Shown piece after piece: positions 23,120-31,362 of a stretch of 32,528 bases of DNA; positions within the stretch are counted from its first letter, which is position 1, and each line of letters opens with the position of its first letter. The translations under genes and the position numbers were made by a program. The stretch covers positions 1 through 32,528 of the forward strand of contig JAERSO010000171.1 in the NCBI GenBank assembly GCA_016845585.1, in the 5' to 3' direction. Below the pieces are notes generated by a model. That model worked only from the letters and a program-made list of their open reading frames with translations. It did no database searches and was not told the origin of the DNA. The stretch is from Acidimicrobiaceae bacterium. GTDB lineage: Bacteria; Actinomycetota; Acidimicrobiia; Acidimicrobiales; Aldehydirespiratoraceae.

Positions 23120-23744
23120 CTACGGCGGAGGGAGCCGGTCGAAACCCTGGAGGTCGGGATCGGTGTCGGGGTCGTAGTCGTCGTTGCCGGCGTCGAGCTC
23201 CGCGGATCGTGCATCCTGGGCCGCCTGCATCCGTGCGCTCGCCTCGCTCACATCCGGTCGAGCCTGGAACCCCTCGGCACCGAGGTCGGCGCCGTGATTG
23301 TTGCGGATCTCCTCCATCAGATCCTGCGCCCGCCACGTGAACTTGGTGCGCTGGTATTGCGCGAACGGCGACACGAACCAGTCGAACATGTCAGGAGCGA
23401 GCGGCGGCATCATGAAGATGTTCATGAAACTCGGGCCCATCTGCTCGATCAGGCTCACCAGTCCGCCCGAGTCGCCGATGCCGTACGGCTGCAGCCCGAG
23501 CTCGTTTGTCGATGAAGACCGGTCCCCCGGCGAGGTTCACCGCGAACTGATAGTTCTCGACGATCGGGCCGGTCCCGTCCGCGAAGGTGACCTCGGCAGC
23601 GGGTGCGGCGCCGACGATCCCATCGACCAGTTACGGGGGAGGTCCGTGGTCCGGGACCTCTTCGAGACCGAGTGAGGCGACCGCGGGCGCCGCCGCAAGC
23701 ACAACGCTGCCGACGAGAGCCATCCCCAGTACTGAACGCCGCAT
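23120..23744 (-). pseudogene. Decayed secreted-protein gene (nonsense plus frameshift)
   Basis: From ATG 23744, preceded by a purine-rich GGTGGTGGT, the frame encodes a clear signal peptide (MRRSVLGMALVGSVVL, then AAAPAVAS). It stops at TAA 23633-23631 after 37 residues. The same frame continues with LVDGIVGAAPAAEVTFADGT and FAVNLAGGPVFID, then shifts at the T-run 23505-23507 into NELGLQPYGIGDSGGLVSLI and a 112-residue acidic tail ending in LQGFDRLPPP. Removing one T rejoins the frame. The repaired product would be about 207 residues and exported; I do not recognise it. Either real decay or base-calling error could explain the two lesions. Confidence 0.65.
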
Positions 23745-23825
23745 ACCACCACCTTGTGCGAACAATAGGTCACAATCCGCGGTCGGTCATCTGGATGAGG
23801 TTTCGCCGCCGGGATACCGTCGCGC

Positions 23826-24749
23826 ATGGCCACCCAAACCACGCCCGCCGGGATCGAGTTCGTTCGCACGCCTGATGAGCGCTTCGACAGCATCGACGAC
23901 TATCCATACGAAGCGCACTATGTCGACATCGACGGTCTGCGCATGGCATACGTCGATGAAGGCACCGGCACGGCCGGCACTGTGCTGCTCCCCCACGGCG
24001 AACCGACGTGGGGCTACCTCTACCGCTTCATGATCCCGCCGCTGGTCGATGCCGGCTACCGCGTGATCGTCCCCGACCTCATCGGCTTCGGACGCTCCGA
24101 CAAACCGGTGGAGCGAAGCGTGTACACCTACAACCAGCACGTCGCCTGGATGAAGGCCTTCGTCCGCAGCTTCGACGACGTCGACCGCTTCGACGTGTTC
24201 TGCCAGGACTGGGGCGGCCTCATCTCACTGCGATGCATCGCCGAGATGCCCGAGAAGTACAACCGGGTCGTCGCCGGCAACACCGGGCTGCCGATCGGCG
24301 AATCTCTCGGGCCCGGTTTCGACTTCTGGCTCCAGATCAGCCAGACGATGGACCCGTTCGACTGTGGCCGACTGGTCGACAACACCGTCAACAGCCGGGC
24401 GCTCACCGACGCCGAGAAGGCGGCCTACAACGCGCCGTTCCCCGACGAGACCTACATGGCCTGCGTCCGGGAATTCCCGTGCCTGGTGCCGATCACACCC
24501 GAACACGCCTCCGTCGCGGAGAACATCGCCGCCCGTGAAGCCCTCGCGCGGCGCACCGAACCGTTCCTGGCGCTCTGGGGCAAGGGCGATCCCGTCCTCG
24601 GCCACCTCGACGAGGACCTGATCGCCCTGTTTCCCGGCGCGGCCGGCCAGCCGCACCAGGAGTTCCGCGACGGCGGCCACTTCATCCAGGACGACGAGGG
24701 CCCCGCGCTCGCCGCCGCCATGATGGCCTGGTTCGCTACGACCAGCTAG
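23826..24749 (+). CDS. Haloalkane dehalogenase
   Basis: 307 residues of the alpha/beta-hydrolase superfamily, HLD subfamily I-like. The oxyanion motif is HGEPTWGYLYR (57-67, with E59 and W62), the nucleophile elbow is CQDWGG with D128 and halide-binding W129, a late acid is in GKGDPVLG, and the catalytic His is in DGGHFIQDD. These hydrolyse carbon-halogen bonds with water, releasing alcohol and halide, with no cofactor. Cap-domain residues fix the substrate but cannot be read here. There is no signal peptide. ATG 23826 is used; TACCGT is five bases upstream. Its TAG stop overlaps the stop of the convergent asparaginase. Confidence 0.92.
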   Translation: MATQTTPAGIEFVRTPDERFDSIDDYPYEAHYVDIDGLRMAYVDEGTGTAGTVLLPHGEPTWGYLYRFMIPPLVDAGYRVIVPDLIGFGRSDKPVERSVYTYNQHVAWMKAFVRSFDDVDRFDVFCQDWGGLISLRCIAEMPEKYNRVVAGNTGLPIGESLGPGFDFWLQISQTMDPFDCGRLVDNTVNSRALTDAEKAAYNAPFPDETYMACVREFPCLVPITPEHASVAENIAAREALARRTEPFLALWGKGDPVLGHLDEDLIALFPGAAGQPHQEFRDGGHFIQDDEGPALAAAMMAWFATTS

Positions 24750-25648
24750 CCGGCTCGAACTCGGAGCTCGCCGACTTCGGTGCCGGCGTGGTTGGTCAGC
24801 GGGTCGAGTTCGATCCCGATGTCGAGTCCGAGTTCGTCGACCAGCCACAGCAGGGCCGCCTCACTGGCGCGTCGGCCGCCGTCACGGGCCTTGATGGCCC
24901 AGCCGACGCCTCGAGCCGGGGCGACACCGGCGAAGACACCCTCGGCGCCGGTCTTGACGGTGACGCGGCCTGCGCCGGCCTCCATGACCCTGGTGCAGAC
25001 CCGGCCGGTGCCGGCGACGTACCAGGGATGGGCGGCCATTGCCGCGAGCAAGCGCCGGCCCGCTTCTCGTTCGGTGAGCGCGAGCCAACCGCTCGCCAGC
25101 CCGGACAGCGGGATGTCCCAGACCGGGATCCCGCAGCCGTCGATGGCCGGGGTCTGATCGGCGGTCGAGATCCCACACAGCTCTTCGACCGCAGGGGTGA
25201 TGTGGTCATGCTGCAGCGGATGGGCGGGGCGGATGTAGCCGGCGTGGTCGAGACCGAGATGCCGACAGATCGTGAGGAACCCGCAGTGCTTGCCCGAGCA
25301 ATTGTTGTGGCGGGCGTCGGGCGTGTTGGCCTCGGTGCCGCATTCGAGGTCGTCGCCACTGAGACCGAGCTGGCGCAACCACGACTCCGCGGCATCGACG
25401 TGGCCCGGTTCCCCGTTGTGGCTGGCACACGCGAACGCGAGCTGGGTCTCGGTCAGGCCGAAGGCTCCGGCGGCCCCGGACTCGATCAACGGCACGGCCT
25501 GGATCGGCTTGAGTGACGAACGCGCCAACACACTGCGCTGCGCATCGCCCCAGCAATGGCGGACCCCGGCGGTATCGACGACCACCGCGTCCACCTCATG
25601 ACGGCTCTCCACCACCGGGCCACGAGTCACATCCACGATCAACGACAT
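24746..25648 (-). CDS. L-asparaginase, rhizobial type (Asparaginase_II family)
   Basis: 300 residues. The sequence has SSLKPIQA with a Ser-x-x-Lys pair (S44, K47), FACASHNGEPGH, HNNCSGKHCGF, and DGCGIPVW, the blocks of the thermolabile Rhizobium etli-type enzyme (PF06089) and unrelated to E. coli AnsA/B. The Cys, Lys and His of these blocks are the known zinc and active-site positions. It hydrolyses L-asparagine to aspartate and ammonia, probably in the cytoplasm. ATG 25648 is used, with CAGACT six bases upstream. It is divergent from pntAA (41 bp) and convergent with the dehalogenase. Confidence 0.9.
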   Translation of the reverse strand: MSLIVDVTRGPVVESRHEVDAVVVDTAGVRHCWGDAQRSVLARSSLKPIQAVPLIESGAAGAFGLTETQLAFACASHNGEPGHVDAAESWLRQLGLSGDDLECGTEANTPDARHNNCSGKHCGFLTICRHLGLDHAGYIRPAHPLQHDHITPAVEELCGISTADQTPAIDGCGIPVWDIPLSGLASGWLALTEREAGRRLLAAMAAHPWYVAGTGRVCTRVMEAGAGRVTVKTGAEGVFAGVAPARGVGWAIKARDGGRRASEAALLWLVDELGLDIGIELDPLTNHAGTEVGELRVRAG

Positions 25649-25675
25649 GAGCGCAGTCTGTCAGAGGGCGACCGG

Positions 25676-25681
25676 TAGGCT
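25676..25681 (+). promoter_or_regulatory. Putative -10 box of the transhydrogenase operon
   Basis: TAGGCT, eight bases before GTG 25690, within the 41-bp gap to the divergent asparaginase gene. The asparaginase candidate box (CAGACT, 25660-25655) is in the same gap, so the two promoters may overlap. Confidence 0.38.
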
Positions 25682-25689
25682 CCGAATCC

Positions 25690-26823
25690 GTGCGAATAGC
25701 CGCAATCTCAGAGACCCGTGAGGGCGAACGGCGTGTTGCGCTGACACCGGAGGCCGCCAAGAAGCTCGTCGACGACGGGCACACCGTCACCATCGAGACG
25801 GGCGCCGGCACCGCGATCGGTGCCGACGACGACCAGTACCGCGACGCCGGCGCACTGGTGGCCGACAACCGCTCGGGAGCGCTCGGCGCAGCCGAGCTGA
25901 TCGCCTCGATCAACCACGAACGCCTCGACGACCTCCCGGGCCTGAGCGATCGCCACACGGTTGTGGCCCTCCTCGATCCGTTGTGGAAGCCCGAGCCGAT
26001 GCAGGAGCTCGCCGCCTCCGGCGCCACTGCGTTGTCGCTCGAGCTCGTCCCCCGCATCACGAGGGCGCAGTCGATGGACGTGTTGTCATCGATGGCCACT
26101 GTCGCCGGCTACCAGGCCGTGCTCACGGCGGCGCAGCGCCTGCCCCGAATGTTCCCGATGCTCATGACCGCCGCCGGCACCGTTCCCGCCGCCCGGGTCG
26201 TCATCCTCGGCGCCGGCGTGGCCGGCCTGCAGGCGATCGCCACGGCCAAGCGCCTGGGCGCGATCGTCGAGGCCTACGACGTTCGTCCGGCGGCCGCCGA
26301 ACAGATCGAGTCGCTCGGGGCCAAAGCCATCGACCTCCAGCTCGACACCGACGACTCCGAGGACGCCGGCGGCTACGCCAAGGCCCAGGGCGACGACGAG
26401 CAGGCCCGCCAGCAGGCAGCGCTCACGCCATTCATCGCGGCGGCCGACGTGGTCATCACGACAGCCGCGATTCCCGGCGCGCGCAGTCCGCTCCTGGTGA
26501 CCGAAGCGATGGTCGAGGCGATGCGTCCCGGCTCGTTGATCGTCGATGTCGCGGCCGAGCGTGGCGGGAACTGCGAGCTCACCGTTGCCGACCAAGTGGT
26601 GGACCACGGCGGGGTCACGATCCTGGGCCCGACCCAGCTCGAGTCGAGCTCGGCGCGGTCGGCGAGCCAGATGTTCGCCAACAATCTGGTCACACTCATC
26701 CGCCATCTGACCGATGAGGAACTCGAACTCGGCGTCGATCCTGACGACGAAATCACCAGCGCCATGCTCGTCACTCATGGCGGCGCCGTCGTCCATCCCA
26801 GAGTCAAATCAGCTCTTTCATGA
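25690..26823 (+). CDS. pntAA: NAD(P) transhydrogenase subunit alpha, part 1
   Basis: 377 residues, the soluble NAD(H)-binding domain I. It shows ETREGERRVALTPE near the N-terminus, the RITRAQSMDVLSSMA helix, the Rossmann P-loop GAGVAGLQAIATAKRLG, and YDVRPAAAEQIESLGAK, as well as the mobile loop near DAGGYAKAQGDDE. Together with pntAB and pntB it couples hydride transfer between NADH and NADP+ to proton movement across the membrane. GTG 25690 begins at the conserved MRIAAISE; there is no Shine-Dalgarno. pntAB starts 13 bases after its stop. Confidence 0.96.
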   Translation: MRIAAISETREGERRVALTPEAAKKLVDDGHTVTIETGAGTAIGADDDQYRDAGALVADNRSGALGAAELIASINHERLDDLPGLSDRHTVVALLDPLWKPEPMQELAASGATALSLELVPRITRAQSMDVLSSMATVAGYQAVLTAAQRLPRMFPMLMTAAGTVPAARVVILGAGVAGLQAIATAKRLGAIVEAYDVRPAAAEQIESLGAKAIDLQLDTDDSEDAGGYAKAQGDDEQARQQAALTPFIAAADVVITTAAIPGARSPLLVTEAMVEAMRPGSLIVDVAAERGGNCELTVADQVVDHGGVTILGPTQLESSSARSASQMFANNLVTLIRHLTDEELELGVDPDDEITSAMLVTHGGAVVHPRVKSALS

Positions 26824-26836
26824 ACCAGGTTCGCTC

Positions 26837-27157
26837 ATGACGCTCATCCTCGCGTTCACGCTCTTCGTGCTCGCCGTGTTCCTCGGGGTCGAACTGATCA
26901 GCAAGGTTCCACCTACGCTCCACACGCCTCTGATGTCGGGATCCAACGCGATCTCCGGGATCACCCTGATCGGTGCGGTCGTGTCGGCCGGCTCAGATCA
27001 CTCCACACTGACCACGGCGCTCGCCTTCGGCGCGGTGACGCTCGCCACGATCAATGTGGTCGGCGGCTTCCTGGTGACGAACCGCATGCTGTCGATGTTC
27101 GCCACTCGTCGTCCGGTGAATCGTCGTTCCGGAAACAACGCCGGTGACGACTCGTGA
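26837..27157 (+). CDS. pntAB: NAD(P) transhydrogenase subunit alpha, part 2 (membrane)
   Basis: 106 residues with three transmembrane helices: TLILAFTLFVLAVFLGVELI, AISGITLIGAVVSAG, and ALAFGAVTLATINVVGGF. VPPTLHTPLMSGSNAISG is the conserved entry to the second helix. The basic tail (TRRPVNRRSGNN) should face the cytoplasm. It forms half of the proton channel domain II. The last four bases overlap the GTG of pntB (GTGA), which indicates coupled translation. Confidence 0.95.
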   Translation: MTLILAFTLFVLAVFLGVELISKVPPTLHTPLMSGSNAISGITLIGAVVSAGSDHSTLTTALAFGAVTLATINVVGGFLVTNRMLSMFATRRPVNRRSGNNAGDDS

Positions 27158-28536
27158 ACCGCGCTGACGTCATCCAACTCGGCTACCTCGTCGCGGCCGT
27201 CCTGTTCATCCTCGGTCTGAAGGGACTCGCGAAACCGCGCACCGCACGCCGCGGCAACCTGCTCGGCGCGAGCGGCATGCTCGGCGCTGTCCTCGTCACC
27301 CTGCTCGATCAGGCGATCGTCTCCTATTGGGTTCTCATCGCCGGGCTCGCCGCCGGTGCGGTCATCGGCGGCACCCTCGCGGTCAAGGTCCAGATGACCT
27401 CGATGCCCGAGCTGGTGGCGCTGTTCAACGGCTTCGGTGGCGCCGCCTCGGTGCTCGTGGCCACTGCGTCGTTCATCAAGCTGACCGATCTCGGAATCAC
27501 CGATGAGCAGGTTTCCGTCGCGGCCTCGGCGACAGCCCTCATCGGTGCCGTGACGCTCACCGGTTCGATCATTGCGTTCTTCAAGCTGAAGGAATCGCTG
27601 AAGTGGTCCGGGTTCGGCGGGATCCGCACGGTCAACGCCGCGCTGGCAGTGGCCGGAATCGTGCTGAGCATTCTCGTGGTGACCGACCCGACGAACACGA
27701 CCTGGCTCTGGGCCCTCGTCGCTGTCGGCGCGGTGCTCGGTGTGCTCGCCGTCGTGCCGATCGGCGGCGCCGACATGCCGGTCGTGATCGCCCTGCTCAA
27801 CTCCCTGTCCGGTCTCGCCGCGTCGGCGACCGGCTTCGTGCTCGACAACACCCTGTTGATCATCGCCGGCTCCCTGGTCGGCGCGAGCGGTCTGATCCTC
27901 ACCCAGATCATGTGCGTGGCCATGAATCGCAGCGCGCTCGACGTGATCTTCTCCGACGCGCCGGCCTCGTCGGCCGTCGGCATCGATGCCGACGATGTGT
28001 ACGCCGGCAAGGTCACGGCTTCCTCAGCCGAGGAAGTGGCCATGATTCTCGACACGGCCAGCCGGGTCGTGATCGTGCCGGGCTACGGGCTCGCCGTGGC
28101 CCAGGCCCAGCACGCCGTCCGCGAGATGACGAAGGCACTCGAGGAGAACGGCACCGAAGTCGTGTTCGCCATTCATCCGGTGGCGGGGCGCATGCCGGGC
28201 CACATGAACGTGCTGCTCGCCGAGGCCGAAATCGACTACCAGAAGCTCATCGAGATGGACGAGATCAACCCGACCTTCGCCCAGACCGACGTCGCCATCG
28301 TGCTCGGCGCCAACGACGTCGTGAATCCGCTGGCCAAGACCGACCCCGAGTCGCCGATCGCCGGCATGCCGATCCTCGACGTCGACCTCGCCCAGACCGT
28401 GGTGGTCATCAAGCGTTCCCTGAGTCCCGGTTTCGCCGGCATCCCCAACCCGCTCTTCGCCGCTGACAACGCCGTGGTGTTGTTCGGCGACGGCAAGCGC
28501 GCCGTCACCGACATCACCAAAGCCCTCGGCGAGTAA
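27154..28536 (+). CDS. pntB: NAD(P) transhydrogenase subunit beta
   Basis: 460 residues. The N-terminal part has eight or more transmembrane segments (LGYLVAAVLFILGLKGL to LLIIAGSLVGASGLILTQIMC), and the C-terminal domain III binds NADP(H): VVIVPGYGLAVAQAQHAV, HPVAGRMPGHMNVLLAEA, DVAIVLGANDVVNP, and FAGIPNPLF. These are diagnostic. The start is GTG 27154. After the TAA stop a REP-like hairpin begins at once (copy 3), which may end the transcript. Confidence 0.97.
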   Translation: MNRADVIQLGYLVAAVLFILGLKGLAKPRTARRGNLLGASGMLGAVLVTLLDQAIVSYWVLIAGLAAGAVIGGTLAVKVQMTSMPELVALFNGFGGAASVLVATASFIKLTDLGITDEQVSVAASATALIGAVTLTGSIIAFFKLKESLKWSGFGGIRTVNAALAVAGIVLSILVVTDPTNTTWLWALVAVGAVLGVLAVVPIGGADMPVVIALLNSLSGLAASATGFVLDNTLLIIAGSLVGASGLILTQIMCVAMNRSALDVIFSDAPASSAVGIDADDVYAGKVTASSAEEVAMILDTASRVVIVPGYGLAVAQAQHAVREMTKALEENGTEVVFAIHPVAGRMPGHMNVLLAEAEIDYQKLIEMDEINPTFAQTDVAIVLGANDVVNPLAKTDPESPIAGMPILDVDLAQTVVVIKRSLSPGFAGIPNPLFAADNAVVLFGDGKRAVTDITKALGE

Positions 28537-28567
28537 GTAACGCTGGGGACAGACCCCGTCGTTACTT
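28535..28567. repeat. REP-like hairpin, copy 3 (variant arms)
   Basis: Arms AAGTAACG and CGTTACTT, inner TGGGG and CCCCG, loop ACAGA. Both outer arms differ from the other copies, and the changes compensate so that the stem is kept. The first two bases belong to the pntB stop codon. Confidence 0.88.
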
Positions 28568-28582
28568 GACTACTGTCGGGTC

Positions 28583-28969
28583 ATGGACTGGCAGGCCGAG
28601 ATCGTTGAACTCCACGACTTCTTCGAGGACTACTTCCTCGGGAAGACCGCGTCGCTCAACCGGGCCAAGGACGCGTTCGGCCCGAAGTTCACGTTCGTCG
28701 GCCCCGACGGGCAGACGCGTAACCGAGCATCCGTCATCCAGATGCTCGCTGACGGCCACGCCCACACCGAGCAGCTGAAGATCACCACGACCGACCACCA
28801 GTTGCTGCTGGAGACACCCGATGCCGTGGTCGCGACCTATGTCGAACAACACGAACTGAGCGAGGGCCGCACCAACCACCGCCTGACGACGGTGGTCTTC
28901 ATTCCCGACGACGATGCACCCAACGGGCTCGTCTGGCACCGAGCCCAGGAAACCTGGCTCACCGACTAG
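28583..28969 (+). CDS. NTF2-like/SnoaL-like small protein
   Basis: 128 residues with the NTF2-like cone-fold pattern: a first long helix (AEIVELHDFFEDYFLGKTASL), the FTFVGPDGQTRNRASVIQML turn-helix common in DUF4440-type proteins, strands (LKITTTDHQLLLE, AVVATYVEQHEL), and a closing WHRAQETWL strand. Such proteins are often ligand-binding or simple isomerase-like; no catalytic residue is fixed. TACTGT lies six bases before ATG 28583. Its stop overlaps the TAGCGT box of the next gene. Confidence 0.75.
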   Translation: MDWQAEIVELHDFFEDYFLGKTASLNRAKDAFGPKFTFVGPDGQTRNRASVIQMLADGHAHTEQLKITTTDHQLLLETPDAVVATYVEQHELSEGRTNHRLTTVVFIPDDDAPNGLVWHRAQETWLTD

Positions 28970-28972
28970 CGT
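28967..28972 (+). promoter_or_regulatory. Putative -10 box of the lipoprotein gene
   Basis: TAGCGT, overlapping the TAG stop of the NTF2-like gene and eight bases before ATG 28981. The two genes could thus be transcribed separately although they are 11 bp apart. Confidence 0.35.
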
Positions 28973-28980
28973 CGCCCGCC

Positions 28981-30342
28981 ATGCGGAAGTGGTCGGCGAG
29001 CCTCGCACTCATCGTGATGGCCGCGGCGTGTGGCACTGCTGATCCCGCTGCGATCCCCACCCCAACGGGAAGCGGCGATGGCTTCGAGTTCGAGGTGCTG
29101 TTCGCCAGCGACTCTTTGGAGTGGTTGGACGGCCCGAGCCCAGGCGAGCTCCGCCTCGACGCGTGCCGGTGGGTTGGACCTGCAGCCTACGAGTTCGATC
29201 TCACCTGGGTGCCGTCCGCGGCCGGCGCACACGTCCTGTATGTCGTGCTCGAGCTCATCGAGCCGGCGAACGACACCCCGCCGAGCATTCGGCTCAAGCT
29301 CCAGCTCGACGCGGCCGCCAGCTTCACCGTGCCGGTCGACAACTCACAACGGTACCGACACGACGGTGGGGAGGTTTGGGGCTTCAACCGCGCCGACTTG
29401 GCCAACGAGACGAAAGGCCATTGCGGCGGATCCATCTACGGGACAGGCGCATCCTCGCTTCGCGCCGACCTCGATCTGGCGCCGGTCGCGCTCCCCACCG
29501 ACGACTTGAGCGGACTTCCCCTGGCTGCAGCATCGGTCGACCCAACCGATACCGACCACCCGCTCTTGCCGCTGGCGTGGATGGCACGAGCTGTCGCCTC
29601 TCTGGTCGACGCATACGCCGTTGTCGAAGGCGCCACCCTCGACGGGGTCGGGGTCGAACGCGAAGGAACCTGCGTCTCGCTCTTCAGCACGTTCACCCTG
29701 AGCGACGGCTCCGCCGTCCATCTCCTCCAACAAGGAGGCTGTGCGGCGGCGACCCCATCAGACCAGGCCGCTTACCCCGGCTTCGTTCCGCCCGCGATGG
29801 TCGAACACGAAGGTTGGACGGTCACCGTGACACCGGGATCCGCCGACATCACCTGGCTCCGGGACGCAGCAGCCGCGGCGCCGGCCGACGACGCCGCCTC
29901 CGAGGACGACGCATCCTCAACCTTCAGCCCGACTGCGTGGCTGGGCGCCTACCGCGAGCAACACCCTGAGGTGACCGTCATCGCCATCTTCGAGTGGGAG
30001 GACGGTCTGGTCGCCGTCGTCGACAATGCGGACTTCCAGGTGGAGCGCTACGCCGACCCGATCGTCATCACGCCCGAGGAGTACCGGGGAGGAGTGTCCG
30101 GCGCGGGGTGTGATGCGTTCGGTTGGAGCATGAGCAGCCACGCGGGCCGTTCATACATCTTCGTCGTGGCCCACGAGCCAGGCCTGCGGTTCGACATCGG
30201 AAGCGAGCACGAGCTCGTGTGGCAGACGACCGCCGACGGGCGCGAGGTCGGGTTCGCCGACCTCCACGGCACCAGCGTCGGTGCCCCAACGGTCACCGAC
30301 GCTGATGGCGCCGTGGTGCCTTGCATTCCATCAGCAGGCTGA
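28981..30342 (+). CDS. Lipoprotein of unknown function
   Basis: 453 residues. The N-terminus is a lipoprotein signal (MRKWSASLALIVMAAAC) with lipidated C17. After a Pro/Thr-rich linker (IPTPTGSGDG) a beta-rich domain follows (FEVLFASDSLEWLDGPS to GTGASSLRADLDLAP). From about 205 to 295 is a region with a SLFSTFTLSDGSAVHLLQQ strand pair; the C-terminal part from about 315 is another beta-rich domain (WLGAYREQHPEVTVIAIFEW, GRSYIFVVAHEPGL). Several cysteines may form disulfides. No enzyme motif is recognised. It should lie on the outer face of the membrane. It ends three bases before hairpin copy 4 begins to pair. Confidence 0.82.
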   Translation: MRKWSASLALIVMAAACGTADPAAIPTPTGSGDGFEFEVLFASDSLEWLDGPSPGELRLDACRWVGPAAYEFDLTWVPSAAGAHVLYVVLELIEPANDTPPSIRLKLQLDAAASFTVPVDNSQRYRHDGGEVWGFNRADLANETKGHCGGSIYGTGASSLRADLDLAPVALPTDDLSGLPLAAASVDPTDTDHPLLPLAWMARAVASLVDAYAVVEGATLDGVGVEREGTCVSLFSTFTLSDGSAVHLLQQGGCAAATPSDQAAYPGFVPPAMVEHEGWTVTVTPGSADITWLRDAAAAAPADDAASEDDASSTFSPTAWLGAYREQHPEVTVIAIFEWEDGLVAVVDNADFQVERYADPIVITPEEYRGGVSGAGCDAFGWSMSSHAGRSYIFVVAHEPGLRFDIGSEHELVWQTTADGREVGFADLHGTSVGAPTVTDADGAVVPCIPSAG

Positions 30343-30344
30343 GA

Positions 30345-30375
30345 AAGCACGATGGGGTCTGTCCCCAGCGTGCTT
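30345..30375. repeat. REP-like hairpin, copy 4
   Basis: Arms AAGCACG and CGTGCTT, inner TGGGG and CCCCA, loop TCTGT. It lies in the convergent gap between the lipoprotein and panB, and its right end contains two bases of the panB stop codon. Inverted relative to copy 3. Confidence 0.9.
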
Positions 30376-31222
30376 ACTCGGAGCCGTAGAGGCCGAGGAG
30401 TTCGTCGGCTTCGTCGTCAGCCATATGGTACGCCTCGTCGTGGGACGGGAACGCTCCTGAGCGGACGTCGTCGGCGTACGCCTTGACCGCCTCGACCATC
30501 GTGCCCTTGAGGTCGGCGTAGCGGCGCACGAACTTCGGGACGAAACGATCCTCGATGCCGAGGAGGTCGTGGTAGACGAGCACCTGCCCGTCGCAGTGCA
30601 TCCCGGCGCCGATGCCGATCGTCGGGATGTTGACCGCCGCGGTGACCGCTTCGGCAACCCGCACCGGCACACCCTCGAGGACGACGGCATAGCAGCCGGC
30701 GTGCTCCAGCGACTTGGCGGCCTGGATCAGCTTGCGGGCCTGCTCGGCCTGCTTGCCCTGCACCTTGAACCCGCCCATGGCATGAACGGACTGCGGGGTG
30801 AGGCCGATGTGGCCCATCACCGGCATCTCGGCATCGACGATCTTCTCGATCATCGGTAGACGCTTCCGGCCGCCCTCGAGCTTGATGGAGTGCGCACCCG
30901 CCCGCATCAGCTGAGCCGCGTTGCGGACGGTCTCCTCGGGAGACACGTGGTAGCTCATCCAGGGAAGGTCTCCGACGATGTGACAGTCGGGCTTGGCGCG
31001 CGCGACCGCCGCGGTGTGGTGGACCATGTCGTCCACCGTGACCTGCAACGTGTCGTCGTAGCCGAGCACCACCATGGCGACGGAATCGCCGACCAGGATG
31101 ATGTCAGCGCCGGCCTCACTCGCAACACGAGCGCCGGGCGCGTCATACGCCGTGACCATCACCAGAGGGTCGTGGCCGTCACGCACTTTGTGCGCAGCAA
31201 TAGCAGGGGCTGACACACCCAT
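30374..31222 (-). CDS. panB: 3-methyl-2-oxobutanoate hydroxymethyltransferase
   Basis: 282 residues, first step of pantothenate (vitamin B5, CoA precursor) synthesis: it adds a hydroxymethyl group from methylene-tetrahydrofolate to 2-oxoisovalerate. The TIM barrel shows VMVTAYDAPGARVASEAGAD, the Mg site VGDSVAM (D46) and GDLPWMSY (D85), IKLEGG, GHIGLTPQS, and IGIGAGMHCDGQVLVYHD. GGAAGGAG six bases ahead of ATG 31222 is the strongest Shine-Dalgarno in the window; the frame open to 31315 is not needed. The TAA stop overlaps a hairpin repeat. No panC or panD is nearby. Confidence 0.97.
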   Translation of the reverse strand: MGVSAPAIAAHKVRDGHDPLVMVTAYDAPGARVASEAGADIILVGDSVAMVVLGYDDTLQVTVDDMVHHTAAVARAKPDCHIVGDLPWMSYHVSPEETVRNAAQLMRAGAHSIKLEGGRKRLPMIEKIVDAEMPVMGHIGLTPQSVHAMGGFKVQGKQAEQARKLIQAAKSLEHAGCYAVVLEGVPVRVAEAVTAAVNIPTIGIGAGMHCDGQVLVYHDLLGIEDRFVPKFVRRYADLKGTMVEAVKAYADDVRSGAFPSHDEAYHMADDEADELLGLYGSE

Positions 31223-31362
31223 GACTGACTCCTTCCCCGTCCAGCGCACTTTGGCTGCCGGCGGTGACACCAAGGGTAATTCAGCCCGGTCGTCGGCACA
31301 ACAGCGGGCGTTCACAAGCCATTCCGTGTGCTACAGATGGATCTCCCCCACCGAGAGAGCCG

